From assembly GCA_018677115.1 (NCBI GenBank), contig JAHHOC010000083.1, positions 1 through 11,666 on the forward strand: a stretch of 11,666 nucleotides of DNA. Direction: 5' to 3'. The notes under the pieces were generated by a model. It was not told the origin of the DNA and made no database searches. It saw only the letters and a list, made by a program, of their open reading frames with translations. Position 1 is the stretch's first letter. The number at the start of each line of letters is the position of its first letter. Shown in pieces: positions 1 through 9,044 of the stretch. The DNA comes from Arenicella sp. (GTDB lineage: Bacteria > Pseudomonadota > Gammaproteobacteria > Arenicellales > Arenicellaceae). Both the position numbers and the translations under genes were made by a program.

Positions 1-1659
1 GGTATAGCGTTCCTGCGCCTCATTGCACCAAATCTGCATAGGCGACATACCTGGCTCATCATTGAGTACCGAGCGCAGATTGAACTTGCCGCCGCGTCCC
101 GCATCACCGACCAGTTCCGGCAAGGCGTTGCACAAACCGCCGGCTCCAATATCATGAATAGAGATGATCGGGTTGGCATCTCCCAACGCCCAGCAACTGT
201 CAATCACCTCCTGGCAACGGCGCTGCATTTCCGGGTTGCCGCGTTGCACCGAGGCAAAATCGAGTTGCTCGGAACTTTGCCCTGAGGCAACACTTGAAGC
301 TGCCCCACCGCCGAGGCCAATTAACATTGCCGGCCCGCCCAGAACAACGATCAGCGCACCATCCGGAATAACCTGCTTGGTAACATGCTGCTCGCGAATA
401 TTACCCAGGCCACCTGCCAGCATGATCGGTTTATGATAACCGCGTACATCGCCGGGGCCGGAAATCGCCTGCTCATAGGTGCGAAAATAGCCCGCTATAT
501 TCGGTCTGCCGAATTCATTGTTAAACGAGGCTCCACCAATTGGCCCCTCCAACATTATCTGTAATGGCGAAGCTATTCTTGCCGGCTTGGCCTGCGGCTC
601 CTCCCACGCCCGCGGCGCGGCAGGCAGGCGCAGATTGGAAACTGAAAACCCGGTCAATCCAGCCTTCGGCTTGGAGCCGCGGCCGGTTGCACCCTCATCA
701 CGAATTTCGCCTCCCGAACCGGTCGCAGCACCGGGAAATGGAGAGATAGCAGTTGGGTGATTATGGGTCTCAACCTTGCACAATATGTGCACTGCCTCAT
801 ACACCGGTTTATATTGCTTATCGCATGCATCCGGAAAGAAGCGCTCTGCCTCGGTTCCCGCCAGCACTGATGAATTATCTGAATACGCCACCAAGGTGCC
901 GTGGGGGTTCAGATTATGAGTTTCGCGGATCATGCGGAATAACGAGTGCGGTTGTGGCTGTCCATCGATAATCCACTCGGCATTAAAAATCTTATGCCGG
1001 CAGTGCTCCGAATTAACCTGCGCAAACATCATCAGTTCAACATCGGTTGGATTTTTCTCCAGCGCCTGGTACTGGGCAACCAGATAGTCTATTTCCTCGG
1101 CAGACAGGGCCAGCCCCAACTGCTGATTTGCCGCCTGCAATGCATCTTTACCCGACTCCAGCAGGGGAACTTCAAACAGTGGCTGCGGCTGCTCGTGGCG
1201 GAATAATTCAGCTGCCCCAGCCAGGTGCATAACAACTGACTCGGTCATTGGGTCATGCAGGTGCCCGGCCACGCTGTTCAACTCCTCGTCGGTTAAAGGT
1301 TTGTCAGCATGAATGTAAAAAGCGATGCCGCGCTCGATCCGCCGGATATCGGTCAAGCCGCAATGCCTGGCTATTTCTGTGGCCTTGGTGGACCAGGGGG
1401 AGATAGTTCCTATACGCGGAATCACATAGAGCGGCTGCCCCTTATGCTCCACAACATCAGTCTTGGGCCCGTAGGTGAGTAGCAGCTGCAGTTTATTTGA
1501 ATCGGCGGCCGCTAGTTCACCCACTCCTTCCCGCAAATCAACGAGGTGTTGAAATTCCGTGTCGATACTGCTAACGACAGGCCACTCCGATCGAATTAGC
1601 TCCAGTGTCTTGTCAAGACGGAAACCGGAATACGCCTGACTGCCACGCAATCGCAACAT
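1..1659 (-). CDS. purL: Phosphoribosylformylglycinamidine synthase (FGAM synthase), N-terminal 553 residues, runs off the left edge
   Basis: PurL catalyses the ATP- and glutamine-dependent conversion of FGAR to FGAM, the fourth step of de novo purine synthesis, in the cytoplasm. I translated the minus strand from the ATG at 1659 to base 1 and found one uninterrupted frame with no stop. It opens [13 protein letters not shown], close to the E. coli start. Visible landmarks are NSEHCRHK (residues 216-223), ETHNHPTA (297-304), [15 protein letters not shown] (from 314), [15 protein letters not shown] (372-386) and GLGGGAAS (448-455). All belong to the large single-chain PurL of Gram-negatives, usually about 1290 residues. 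The C-terminal ATP-binding repeat and glutaminase domain lie outside the window. An AGGA Shine-Dalgarno sits about 6 bases before the ATG. It follows purC by 51 bases and is probably co-transcribed with it. Confidence 0.97.
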   Translation of the reverse strand, partial: MLRLRGSQAYSGFRLDKTLELIRSEWPVVSSIDTEFQHLVDLREGVGELAAADSNKLQLLLTYGPKTDVVEHKGQPLYVIPRIGTISPWSTKATEIARHCGLTDIRRIERGIAFYIHADKPLTDEELNSVAGHLHDPMTESVVMHLAGAAELFRHEQPQPLFEVPLLESGKDALQAANQQLGLALSAEEIDYLVAQYQALEKNPTDVELMMFAQVNSEHCRHKIFNAEWIIDGQPQPHSLFRMIRETHNLNPHGTLVAYSDNSSVLAGTEAERFFPDACDKQYKPVYEAVHILCKVETHNHPTAISPFPGAATGSGGEIRDEGATGRGSKPKAGLTGFSVSNLRLPAAPRAWEEPQAKPARIASPLQIMLEGPIGGASFNNEFGRPNIAGYFRTYEQAISGPGDVRGYHKPIMLAGGLGNIREQHVTKQVIPDGALIVVLGGPAMLIGLGGGAASSVASGQSSEQLDFASVQRGNPEMQRRCQEVIDSCWALGDANPIISIHDIGAGGLCNALPELVGDAGRGGKFNLRSVLNDEPGMSPMQIWCNEAQERYT

Positions 1660-1710
1660 GCTTTTTCCTGCTAGGTTGTAACGTTCACCGCTAAACAGCG
1701 GCCATCAAGG

Positions 1711-2421
1711 TTAGATTGTAATCCCGAGCCGCTCCGCTACCTGCTCATAAGCTTCAACCACACCACCCATACCTTTACGAAACCGGTCTTTGTCGAGTTT
1801 TTCACGCGTATCGGCATCCCAGATGCGGCAACCATCGGGGGTAAATTCATCACCGAGATAAATTTCATCGCCCTGGCGACCAAATTCCAGCTTGAAGTCA
1901 ACCAGGATCATGCCTGCATCGGCAAACAATTTGCTGAGTATCTGGTTGACTTTAAAGGTGCGCTCCTTCATTACTTCAACAGCTTCTTCATCGGCCCAGC
2001 CGAAAGACCGAATATGAAACTCGTTGATCATCGGATCGTGCAACTCATCATTTTTCAGAAAAAACTCAAAGGTCGGTAAAGCCAGGTCAATGCCGTCTTC
2101 CACACCGAGACGTTTACAGATTGAGCCGGTTGCAACATTGCGCACCACGCACTCAATCGGGAACATGTCCAGCCGACGAACCAGGGCCTCGGTATCTGAT
2201 AAAGTCTGCAGAAAATGAGTTGCTATTCCCTGCTCTTCCAGATGCTGCATAATAAAGGCATTAAATTTGTTGTTGACCATGCCTTTACGGTCCAGTTTCT
2301 CTATTTTTTCACCATCGAATGCAGAGGTGTCGTTGCGGAACAGCAATATCAGCGAGTCATCACTATCAGTTAAATAAACAGACTTCGCTTTTCCGCTATA
2401 GAGTTCTTCTCCACGTTGCAT
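1711..2421 (-). CDS. purC: Phosphoribosylaminoimidazole-succinocarboxamide synthase (SAICAR synthase)
   Basis: PurC joins aspartate to CAIR using ATP, giving SAICAR in de novo purine synthesis. The 236-residue product has the length of E. coli PurC (237) and aligns along its whole length by eye. Landmarks are [11 protein letters not shown] (6-16, nucleotide-binding loop), [11 protein letters not shown] (44-54), [11 protein letters not shown] (90-100), DPMINE (129-134), LVDFKLEFG (173-181) and [14 protein letters not shown] (189-202). The ATG is supported by GAGAGG about 8 bases upstream. It lies 34 bases after bamC and 51 bases before purL; a dapA-bamC-purC order also occurs in E. coli. No PurR-like operator or separate promoter was evident in the short upstream gap. 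Confidence 0.97.
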   Translation of the reverse strand: MQRGEELYSGKAKSVYLTDSDDSLILLFRNDTSAFDGEKIEKLDRKGMVNNKFNAFIMQHLEEQGIATHFLQTLSDTEALVRRLDMFPIECVVRNVATGSICKRLGVEDGIDLALPTFEFFLKNDELHDPMINEFHIRSFGWADEEAVEVMKERTFKVNQILSKLFADAGMILVDFKLEFGRQGDEIYLGDEFTPDGCRIWDADTREKLDKDRFRKGMGGVVEAYEQVAERLGITI

Positions 2422-2455
2422 ATCTTGTGCCTCTCTGGGGGTTATGTGTTGAATG

Positions 2456-3040
2456 TTAATTTATTGCACCGAGCAAGCGCACGAATACGCGCTGCGCCGA
2501 AGCCTTGTCCACTTCCTGTGCGTTTCGATTCAAAACCTGTACCTCGGTGCTTTGTTTACCGGGCAACATCTGTAACGCGCAGTATTCCAGTTCCGTGGTA
2601 GGCTTGCTACGAAAAATAGACCAGCCACCCGGCATATCCTGTTGTTCTGTTTCTCCCAGTTCACCGCAACCGACCGCTATGCGGCCGGCATTCTTATTGC
2701 GGTTATGTACCGTAATTCCAGAATTCTTCAGTTTTTCGCCGAGTGCTATCCAGGCACCTTCGAAACTTTTGTTGATCTGTAAGCGGGCTCTATCATCACC
2801 TTTGCTGACAATGGTAATTGTCGCTGATCCGTTGTTTGCCTGCTCTGGAACATAGGCTTCAGGTATAGCCGATGTCGCGGGTTTTTCAGCTTTCGACCCA
2901 ACATCCTTGATCAACGGCGGCAGCGCCCGGGCAGACCGATAATCAGCGCTGTCGTCTTCTGTTGCTATTTTCTCGCCTCCGCCACAGCCAGACAACATAA
3001 ACACGCTAAAAATTAACAACAGTGGGAATTTAAGGTTCAT
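2456..3040 (-). CDS. bamC: Short BamC/NlpB-like outer-membrane assembly lipoprotein
   Basis: The 194-residue product is a predicted lipoprotein. It has a basic start (MNLKF), a hydrophobic stretch (about 5-16) and lipobox LSGC with the acylated Cys at 19, followed by Gly rather than Asp, which favours outer-membrane sorting. After the Cys comes a flexible segment containing [14 protein letters not shown], resembling the extended N-terminal BamC region that binds BamD. Residues about 70-194 look like one helix-grip-type domain ([25 protein letters not shown]). BamC is an accessory subunit of the BAM complex that inserts outer-membrane proteins. E. coli BamC is about 344 residues with two such domains, so this version is much shorter. 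Identification rests mainly on position between dapA and purC, the lipobox and the N-terminal motif; sequence identity is weak. No clear Shine-Dalgarno precedes the ATG. Confidence 0.78.
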   Translation of the reverse strand: MNLKFPLLLIFSVFMLSGCGGGEKIATEDDSADYRSARALPPLIKDVGSKAEKPATSAIPEAYVPEQANNGSATITIVSKGDDRARLQINKSFEGAWIALGEKLKNSGITVHNRNKNAGRIAVGCGELGETEQQDMPGGWSIFRSKPTTELEYCALQMLPGKQSTEVQVLNRNAQEVDKASAQRVFVRLLGAIN

Positions 3041-3104
3041 AAAGGATTCGGGATTAGATGTTGCTGGTTATTGGTCTCAAATCTGGCGGCACGCGGGCTG
3101 CAAT

Positions 3105-3977
3105 TTAAACAAACGGTTCGATCGCTTTGTCTACCACTGCACGGTGCTGCTCAGACAGCGGTGTTAGGGGTAATCGCAAGGTGTTGCTCGTGAAACCCTG
3201 TTTGGAAACTGCGTATTTTACTGGAATCGGGTTGGATTCTACAAACAGATCAGTGTGTAATCTTCTCAGTGTCTGGTCTATTTGTTCAGCTCTGGCAAAA
3301 TTTCCGGCAAGCGCCGCTTCACACATCTGGGCCATGGCAGCCGGCGCGACATTCGCGGTGACTGATATATCGCCTTTTGCACCTTTTTTCATCAGCGCCA
3401 GTGCAGTTGCATCATCCCCGGAAACGACCACCAGCCTGTCCCCACAAAGATCGATTAATTCAGCGCCCCGACGCACATCTCCGGTGGCATCTTTGCAGCC
3501 AATGATATTGTCGATTTCGGCCAGTCTGCCGACCGTGGTGTTAGACATATCGGCCACCGTTCTGCCGGGTACATTGTAAAGCACCTGTGGAATAGGCACA
3601 GCTTCAGCGATGGATTTAAAATGCTGGTATAAACCTTCCTGGGTCGGTTTATTGTAGTAGGGCACAACCAGCAGACATGCATCCGCCTTTAATTTCGCAG
3701 CTTCACTGGTCAGGTGGATTGCTTCCTGGGTTGAATTGGCACCGGTGCCGGCAATGACCGGGATTCTACCCGCTGCCGCATCTACAGTATGTTCAACTAC
3801 AGCAAGGTGCTCATCGACATTAAGTGTGGCAGATTCGCCGGTGGTGCCGACCGAAACAATCGCATGTGTGCCAGCCACAATGTGATGCTCGACCAACGCA
3901 GTTAATGCCTGATAATCGATCGAACCATCCGTGCCCATGGGAGTAATCAGGGCAACGATGCTTCCCTCCAGTCTCAT
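3105..3977 (-). CDS. dapA: 4-hydroxy-tetrahydrodipicolinate synthase
   Basis: DapA condenses pyruvate with aspartate semialdehyde, the committed step of lysine and meso-diaminopimelate (peptidoglycan) synthesis. The 290-residue protein has the usual length and is a TIM-barrel class I aldolase. Visible active-site elements are GTTGES (44-49, with T45-T46), PYYNKP (106-111, Y108), YNVPGR (134-139, with Y134 and R139) and the Schiff-base lysine K162 in GCKDATGD. Each is shifted by one from E. coli numbering. The E. coli GVISVTAN loop reads GDISVTAN here, an Asp beside the conserved Ile. The ATG directly abuts the pssA stop codon (TAG then ATG) with only a weak Shine-Dalgarno, so translation is probably coupled to pssA. 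A 64-base gap leads to bamC. Confidence 0.97.
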   Translation of the reverse strand: MRLEGSIVALITPMGTDGSIDYQALTALVEHHIVAGTHAIVSVGTTGESATLNVDEHLAVVEHTVDAAAGRIPVIAGTGANSTQEAIHLTSEAAKLKADACLLVVPYYNKPTQEGLYQHFKSIAEAVPIPQVLYNVPGRTVADMSNTTVGRLAEIDNIIGCKDATGDVRRGAELIDLCGDRLVVVSGDDATALALMKKGAKGDISVTANVAPAAMAQMCEAALAGNFARAEQIDQTLRRLHTDLFVESNPIPVKYAVSKQGFTSNTLRLPLTPLSEQHRAVVDKAIEPFV

Positions 3978-4757
3978 CTAGTCCGCGCCCTGGTGGGTAT
4001 CCTGTTTGTGAGCACGAAACTTTCGGTAGGTGGCAATTCCATACAGCAGCGAACCACTGGCCAGGTAGATCGTTCCAATGACGAGGAATGCGAATGGTGG
4101 ATCGAGGTATATTATCGCTATCAGCAATACCAGTACGATCAATCCGATGAAGGGCATCTTGTCCCTGAAATCGACATCTTTAAAGGATCTGTAGTGGATA
4201 TTGCTGACCATCGAAAAAGCCACCAGCGCGACTATCACAGCTAAAGCGACCGCAACCGCATCAGGTACAATCCCATAGTCGACGCAGACCCATATCACTG
4301 ACGCCACCATAGCCGCAGCTCCGGGGCTTGGTAAACCGATAAAATACTTTTTATCGTCCAGTTTCTGCACATTGAAACGTGCCAGCCGCAGCGCCGCACA
4401 GGCAATATAAATGAACGCCACCAGGCTGCCGACCTTGCCCAATCCGGACAGTGCGAACTCGTAAACCACCATGGCCGGGGCTACGCCAAATGAAACCATA
4501 TCCGATAGGCTATCGTATTCGGACCCAAACTCGCTCATGGTATTGGTCAGACGCGCCAGTCGCCCGTCTATGATATCCATGACCATGGCAACATAAATAG
4601 CCAGGCAAGCCGCTTCGAAATGCCCCAGACGCGCCTGCATAATTGCATAAAAACCGGCGAACAAACCGGCCGAAGTGAACAGATTAGGCAGCACATAGAT
4701 TCCCTTGGCCGGCTTTTTGCCGTCAATAGGGTGAATCTTTTTGCTGTTTTGTGGCAT
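3978..4757 (-). CDS. pssA: CDP-diacylglycerol--serine O-phosphatidyltransferase (type II, membrane protein)
   Basis: This enzyme makes phosphatidylserine from CDP-diacylglycerol and serine at the inner membrane; the upstream psd product then decarboxylates it. The CDP-alcohol phosphatidyltransferase motif is complete: DGxxARx8GxxxDxxxD at residues 64-86 when counted from the chosen ATG (core DGRLAR, final Asp in SLSD). Several hydrophobic segments follow, with a basic C-terminal tail (YRKFRAHKQ). It is the multi-spanning type II enzyme, not the soluble PLD-like PssA of E. coli. I chose the ATG at 4757 (MPQNSKKIHP, 259 residues, AGG close upstream) over an in-frame TTG at 4772 that would add five residues and has no visible ribosome-binding site. 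It lies 57 bases after psd and abuts dapA without a gap. Confidence 0.94.
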   Translation of the reverse strand: MPQNSKKIHPIDGKKPAKGIYVLPNLFTSAGLFAGFYAIMQARLGHFEAACLAIYVAMVMDIIDGRLARLTNTMSEFGSEYDSLSDMVSFGVAPAMVVYEFALSGLGKVGSLVAFIYIACAALRLARFNVQKLDDKKYFIGLPSPGAAAMVASVIWVCVDYGIVPDAVAVALAVIVALVAFSMVSNIHYRSFKDVDFRDKMPFIGLIVLVLLIAIIYLDPPFAFLVIGTIYLASGSLLYGIATYRKFRAHKQDTHQGAD

Positions 4758-4814
4758 AGCCTGATTATACAAGCAAGGCGCTGAGCTGCGCCATGGATAT
4801 AGCCAGTGATTGTT

Positions 4815-5459
4815 TCAAATTGAGCCTAAAATGGAGCTGCCGGCGGAAACATTATCGCCCAGGGCTACTTGCGCATGGAACTCGGTGGGCAAAAACAAAT
4901 CCACCCGTGATCCAAAGCGGATAAAACCATAACGTTGACCACGGTCTAACTGGTCACCCTGTTCCACATAGCAGAGAATTCGCCTGGCAACCAGCCCAGC
5001 TACCTGGACTGACACTATATCTTTGCCATCGCCAGTCTGTAGCCAAACAGCATTACGTTCATTCTGCTCGGATGCTTTATCCAGCGCAGCATTTACGAAC
5101 AATCCCGGGTTGTACCAGATCTGCTTTACCTCGGCGGCGACCGGTGACCGATTCGAATGCACCGAAAACACGTTCATGAACACACTTATCTTATACGCCG
5201 GGCGATCCAGATACGGGTCTTCCACCAACCCGGTGAAAATTACTTTCCCGTCAGCTGGAGCAACGACCAGTCCTTCCTGCTGCGGAATCGGTCGGTACGG
5301 ATCACGGAAAAACTGCAATACAAACAGCGCAATTATCCAGAACCAGACCGCAGCCCAAAAAGGAAAAGCCCAAGTGGTAACCAACGCTGCGATCAATGTC
5401 AGGCAAATGTAAAACCAGCCTTCCCGGGCCAGTCGCGGATGGGAATCAATTATTTTCAT
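4815..5459 (-). CDS. psd: Phosphatidylserine decarboxylase proenzyme, short (archaeal/rhizobial-type) form
   Basis: Psd converts phosphatidylserine to phosphatidylethanolamine. The 214-residue proenzyme has a hydrophobic N-terminal region (about 15-50), then FFRDPYRP (50-57), VVAPADGKV (65-73), FMNVFSVHSNRSP (94-106, with the conserved His101) and NAALDKASEQNERN (123-136). RFGSRVDLFLP (181-191) carries the expected self-cleavage between Gly183 and Ser184, Ser184 becoming the pyruvoyl group. The LGST site of the long E. coli-type enzyme is absent, which places it in the compact family, normally about 200-235 residues. Short Psd enzymes commonly pair with type II PssA, as here. It lies 73 bases downstream of ilvC on the same strand. 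No clear Shine-Dalgarno is visible before the ATG. Confidence 0.93.
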   Translation of the reverse strand: MKIIDSHPRLAREGWFYICLTLIAALVTTWAFPFWAAVWFWIIALFVLQFFRDPYRPIPQQEGLVVAPADGKVIFTGLVEDPYLDRPAYKISVFMNVFSVHSNRSPVAAEVKQIWYNPGLFVNAALDKASEQNERNAVWLQTGDGKDIVSVQVAGLVARRILCYVEQGDQLDRGQRYGFIRFGSRVDLFLPTEFHAQVALGDNVSAGSSILGSI

Positions 5460-5532
5460 TATCGGCTGGGATTAGCTGGTCAGAATAAACACTGATTTTG
5501 GGGGAACCACTTTGCGCATCGCCTGTGATGAA

Positions 5533-7070
<1,538 letters not shown>

Positions 7071-7097
7071 AATAATATGTGCCGCGGCGCAATAATG

Positions 7098-8813
7098 TTA
7101 TTCAGGTTTAGGACCGTTTGGCCGCAGTCGCATTTCGCTATGCGATTTACCGGCTTCTATCATGGGATAGACGTTTTCAGTTTGATCGGTAATGAAATCC
7201 ATAAATACTAGCCGGTCTTGCATCGCAAAAGCTTCCTTTAACGCAGCTTCGACATCAGCCGGTTTGTCGATCAACATGCCCACATGGCCGTAGGACTCGG
7301 CCAGCTTCACAAAATCCGGCAACGAATCCATATAGGAATGGGAGTAACGTTTTTCGTAACTGAATTCCTGCCATTGCCGGACCATGCCCAAATAGCGGTT
7401 GTTCAAATTGATGACCTTGATTGGCAAATCGTATTGTTTACAGGTGGCCAGTTCCTGAATACACATCTGGATGCTGCCTTCTCCAGTGACGCAGGCGACA
7501 TCGGCATCGCGGTGGGCAAATTTCACGCCCATGGCAGCCGGTAAGCCGAAACCCATGGTTCCCAGGCCGCCGGAATTGATCCACCGGTGAGTGTCTGAAA
7601 AACCGTAAAATTGCGCTGCATACATCTGGTGCTGCCCCACATCCGATGTCACATAAGCCTGACCGGCGGTAGCTTCGAATAGCTTCTGTACCACGAATTG
7701 CGGCTTGATAACCGAGTCACTGGGCTCATACCAGAGGCTGTCCAGTCCACGCCAATCTTGAATTTGTGCCCACCAATCCCTGCTGAGCTCATGATTGACG
7801 TCCTCGGCGCGACGCGCCAGCTCCTGATTCATCATCGTGAGCACGTTTTTGGCGTCACCGACAATTGCAATATCAGACATTATATTCTTATCAATTACCG
7901 ATGGATCAATATCCACATGCAGCACTTTCGCGTCCGGCGCGAAGCCGTTCAGTGTCCCGGTAATGCGGTCATCAAAACGAGCACCGATGGCAATGATCAG
8001 GTCTGCCTTGTTCATTGCCATATTGGCCTCATAAGTGCCATGCATGCCTAACATGCCGAGGAACAGAGGGTCGTCATGAGGATAAGCACCTAGCCCCATC
8101 AATGTGTTAGTACAGGGAAATCCCAGCGTGCGCACAAATTGGCGCAATTCTTCTTGAGCATTTGCCAAAACCACCCCACCACCGGTGTAGACGATCGGCT
8201 GGCTTGAATTCAGAATGGCTTCGACAGCCGCAACGATTTCACTTGGCTGTGCCGACTTCACCGGCGGATAGGAGCGCATTTCGATGGATTCGGGATAGAC
8301 AAAGGTGGTCACCTCAGCGGTGATATCTTTGGGAATATCTACCAGTACCGGACCCGGCCTGCCAGTGCTTGCCACATGAAAAGCCTTCTTGATGGTTGGC
8401 GCGATCTCCTCGACGCTCTGAATCAGGAAGTTATGTTTTACACAGGGCCGACTGATGCCGACTGCATCTATTTCCTGAAAAGCATCGTAGCCAATTAGCG
8501 GTTTCATAACTTGCCCCGATAAAACTACCATCGGGATCGAATCCATATAAGCAGTGGCAATACCAGTAATTGCATTAGTCACACCTGGACCAGAGGTAAC
8601 CAATACCACTCCTGGCTTGCCGGTAGCGCGGGCAAAACCATCTGCGGCATGAGTAGCTCCCTGCTCATGCCTGACCAGAATATGCTCAACATCATCCTGA
8701 CGATGGAACGCATCGTAGATATGCAATGCAGCACCACCCGGGTAACCGAACACCAGTTCTACACCCTCATGCTTGAGGCTTTCTACAACAATGTCCGCAC
8801 CAGTTAATTGCAC
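7098..8813 (-). CDS. ilvB: Acetolactate synthase large (catalytic) subunit, GTG start
   Basis: This ThDP- and FAD-dependent enzyme makes acetolactate from pyruvate, or acetohydroxybutyrate with 2-oxobutyrate: the first common step of branched-chain amino acid synthesis. The 571-residue length is typical. Landmarks are GYPGGAAL (23-30), the catalytic Glu50 in RHEQGATHAADG, VTSGPG (72-77), IGARFDDR (276-283) and the ThDP-binding segment GEGSIQM (444-450) through LNNRYLG (470-476). The usual GDG reads GEG here, a variant I recall from pseudomonads. NNRYLG resembles E. coli IlvI, so ilvI is an equally fair name. The GTG start at 8813 is fixed by GGAG at 8821-8824, seven bases upstream, and by an in-frame TGA just beyond it. 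Expression is probably controlled by the attenuator upstream. Confidence 0.97.
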   Translation of the reverse strand: MQLTGADIVVESLKHEGVELVFGYPGGAALHIYDAFHRQDDVEHILVRHEQGATHAADGFARATGKPGVVLVTSGPGVTNAITGIATAYMDSIPMVVLSGQVMKPLIGYDAFQEIDAVGISRPCVKHNFLIQSVEEIAPTIKKAFHVASTGRPGPVLVDIPKDITAEVTTFVYPESIEMRSYPPVKSAQPSEIVAAVEAILNSSQPIVYTGGGVVLANAQEELRQFVRTLGFPCTNTLMGLGAYPHDDPLFLGMLGMHGTYEANMAMNKADLIIAIGARFDDRITGTLNGFAPDAKVLHVDIDPSVIDKNIMSDIAIVGDAKNVLTMMNQELARRAEDVNHELSRDWWAQIQDWRGLDSLWYEPSDSVIKPQFVVQKLFEATAGQAYVTSDVGQHQMYAAQFYGFSDTHRWINSGGLGTMGFGLPAAMGVKFAHRDADVACVTGEGSIQMCIQELATCKQYDLPIKVINLNNRYLGMVRQWQEFSYEKRYSHSYMDSLPDFVKLAESYGHVGMLIDKPADVEAALKEAFAMQDRLVFMDFITDQTENVYPMIEAGKSHSEMRLRPNGPKPE

Positions 8814-8820
8814 CAGAGTT

Positions 8821-8824
8821 CTCC
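8821..8824 (-). promoter_or_regulatory. Shine-Dalgarno of ilvB (decides the GTG start)
   Basis: The minus strand reads TTTGGAGAACTCTG then GTG. GGAG is seven bases from the GTG. No in-frame ATG is available, because the upstream frame closes with a TGA overlapping the end of the preceding mini-ORF region. Confidence 0.8.
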
Positions 8825-8832
8825 AAATTCAC

Positions 8833-8859
8833 TTAATAAAACTTTAGATAAAAAACCAT
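8833..8859 (-). CDS. Eight-codon mini-ORF (MVFYLKFY) just upstream of ilvB
   Basis: ATG at 8859 and TAA at 8835-8833 enclose MVFYLKFY. A consensus-strength Shine-Dalgarno, AGGAGGT (8873-8867), stands seven bases before the ATG, stronger than that of ilvB. An in-frame ATG at 8877 would extend it to MQEVGLMVFYLKFY but would destroy the use of that Shine-Dalgarno. The stop is 19 bases before the ilvB GTG. The position, downstream of the attenuator terminator, suggests a translated element that modulates ilvB initiation or protects the mRNA, but this is inference. The peptide has only one Val and one Leu, so it is not a conventional ilv leader. It could be a chance purine-rich site. Confidence 0.35.
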   Translation of the reverse strand: MVFYLKFY

Positions 8860-8956
8860 CAATCCCACCTCCTGCATATGCACAGCAAAAAGCGCGCAAA
8901 CTCCCTACAGAGCTGACGCTATCAAGGGTGTAGAATGTGGTTTTTTAAGCTAAAAC

Positions 8957-8980
8957 AAAAAAGGCCCGAAACGGGCACTG
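8957..8980 (-). terminator. Intrinsic terminator of the ilv attenuator
   Basis: On the minus strand GCCCG (8976-8972), loop TTT and CGGGC (8968-8964) form an all-GC 5-bp stem, followed by C and six T residues (8962-8957). The 5' flank CAGTG (8980-8976) can instead pair upstream with CACTG (9030-9026). On the plus strand no T tract follows, so it acts only toward ilvB. It lies after the leader peptide and before ilvB, where an attenuator terminator is expected. Confidence 0.85.
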
Positions 8981-8992
8981 TTCTACGTCGAA

Positions 8993-9020
8993 ATTATAAA
9001 CGCAACATACTAAAAGACAA
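8993..9020 (-). promoter_or_regulatory. Promoter-like element inside the ilv leader (TTGTCT, 16 bp, TATAAT)
   Basis: TTGTCT (9020-9015) and a perfect TATAAT (8998-8993) are separated by 16 bases. Transcription would start near 8986, downstream of the leader peptide and antiterminator region 2, almost directly in front of the terminator. It may be a real secondary promoter, a sigma-dependent pause signal, or a chance match. Confidence 0.4.
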
Positions 9021-9044
9021 CGCTCCAGTGGCCTTTTTTGGCCA

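Larger units (their letters stand above)
8956..9044 (-). promoter_or_regulatory. Translation-coupled transcription attenuator of the ilvBHC operon (regions 1-4)
   Basis: Four segments with mutually exclusive pairings are visible on the minus strand. Region 1, TGGCC (9044-9040), begins immediately after the leader-peptide stop. It pairs with region 2, GGCCA (9033-9029), through an A6 loop (protector). Region 2, GGCCACTG (9033-9026), can instead pair with region 3, CAGTGCC (8980-8974), with one bulged C (antiterminator), helped by CGTT (9022-9019) with GACG (8989-8986). Regions 3 and 4 form the terminator. A ribosome stalled on the last Ile codons of the leader would cover region 1, free region 2 and prevent termination. 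This is the classical amino-acid attenuation logic; the pairings are read by eye, not computed as energies. Confidence 0.8.

Noticed and set aside
164..436. Open frames on the plus strand opposite purL, and similar frames opposite dapA, psd, ilvC and ilvB
   Set aside because: Their translations are low-complexity mirror products of well-conserved genes, without ribosome-binding sites or family motifs.
4764..4769. TATAAT on the minus strand just before pssA as an internal promoter
   Set aside because: Transcription would start at or inside the pssA start codon, and no -35 element is found at normal spacing (GGCGCA there). It is probably chance.
7476..7484. GEG instead of GDG in the ThDP motif of the acetolactate synthase as an inactivating change
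   Set aside because: I recall the same GEGS variant in pseudomonad acetolactate synthases, and all other catalytic landmarks are present.
9029..9044. The TGGCC-T6-GGCCA hairpin as a plus-strand terminator toward lpxH
   Set aside because: The T run is in the loop, not after the stem, and it lies upstream of the lpxH promoter. It fits the minus-strand protector hairpin better.
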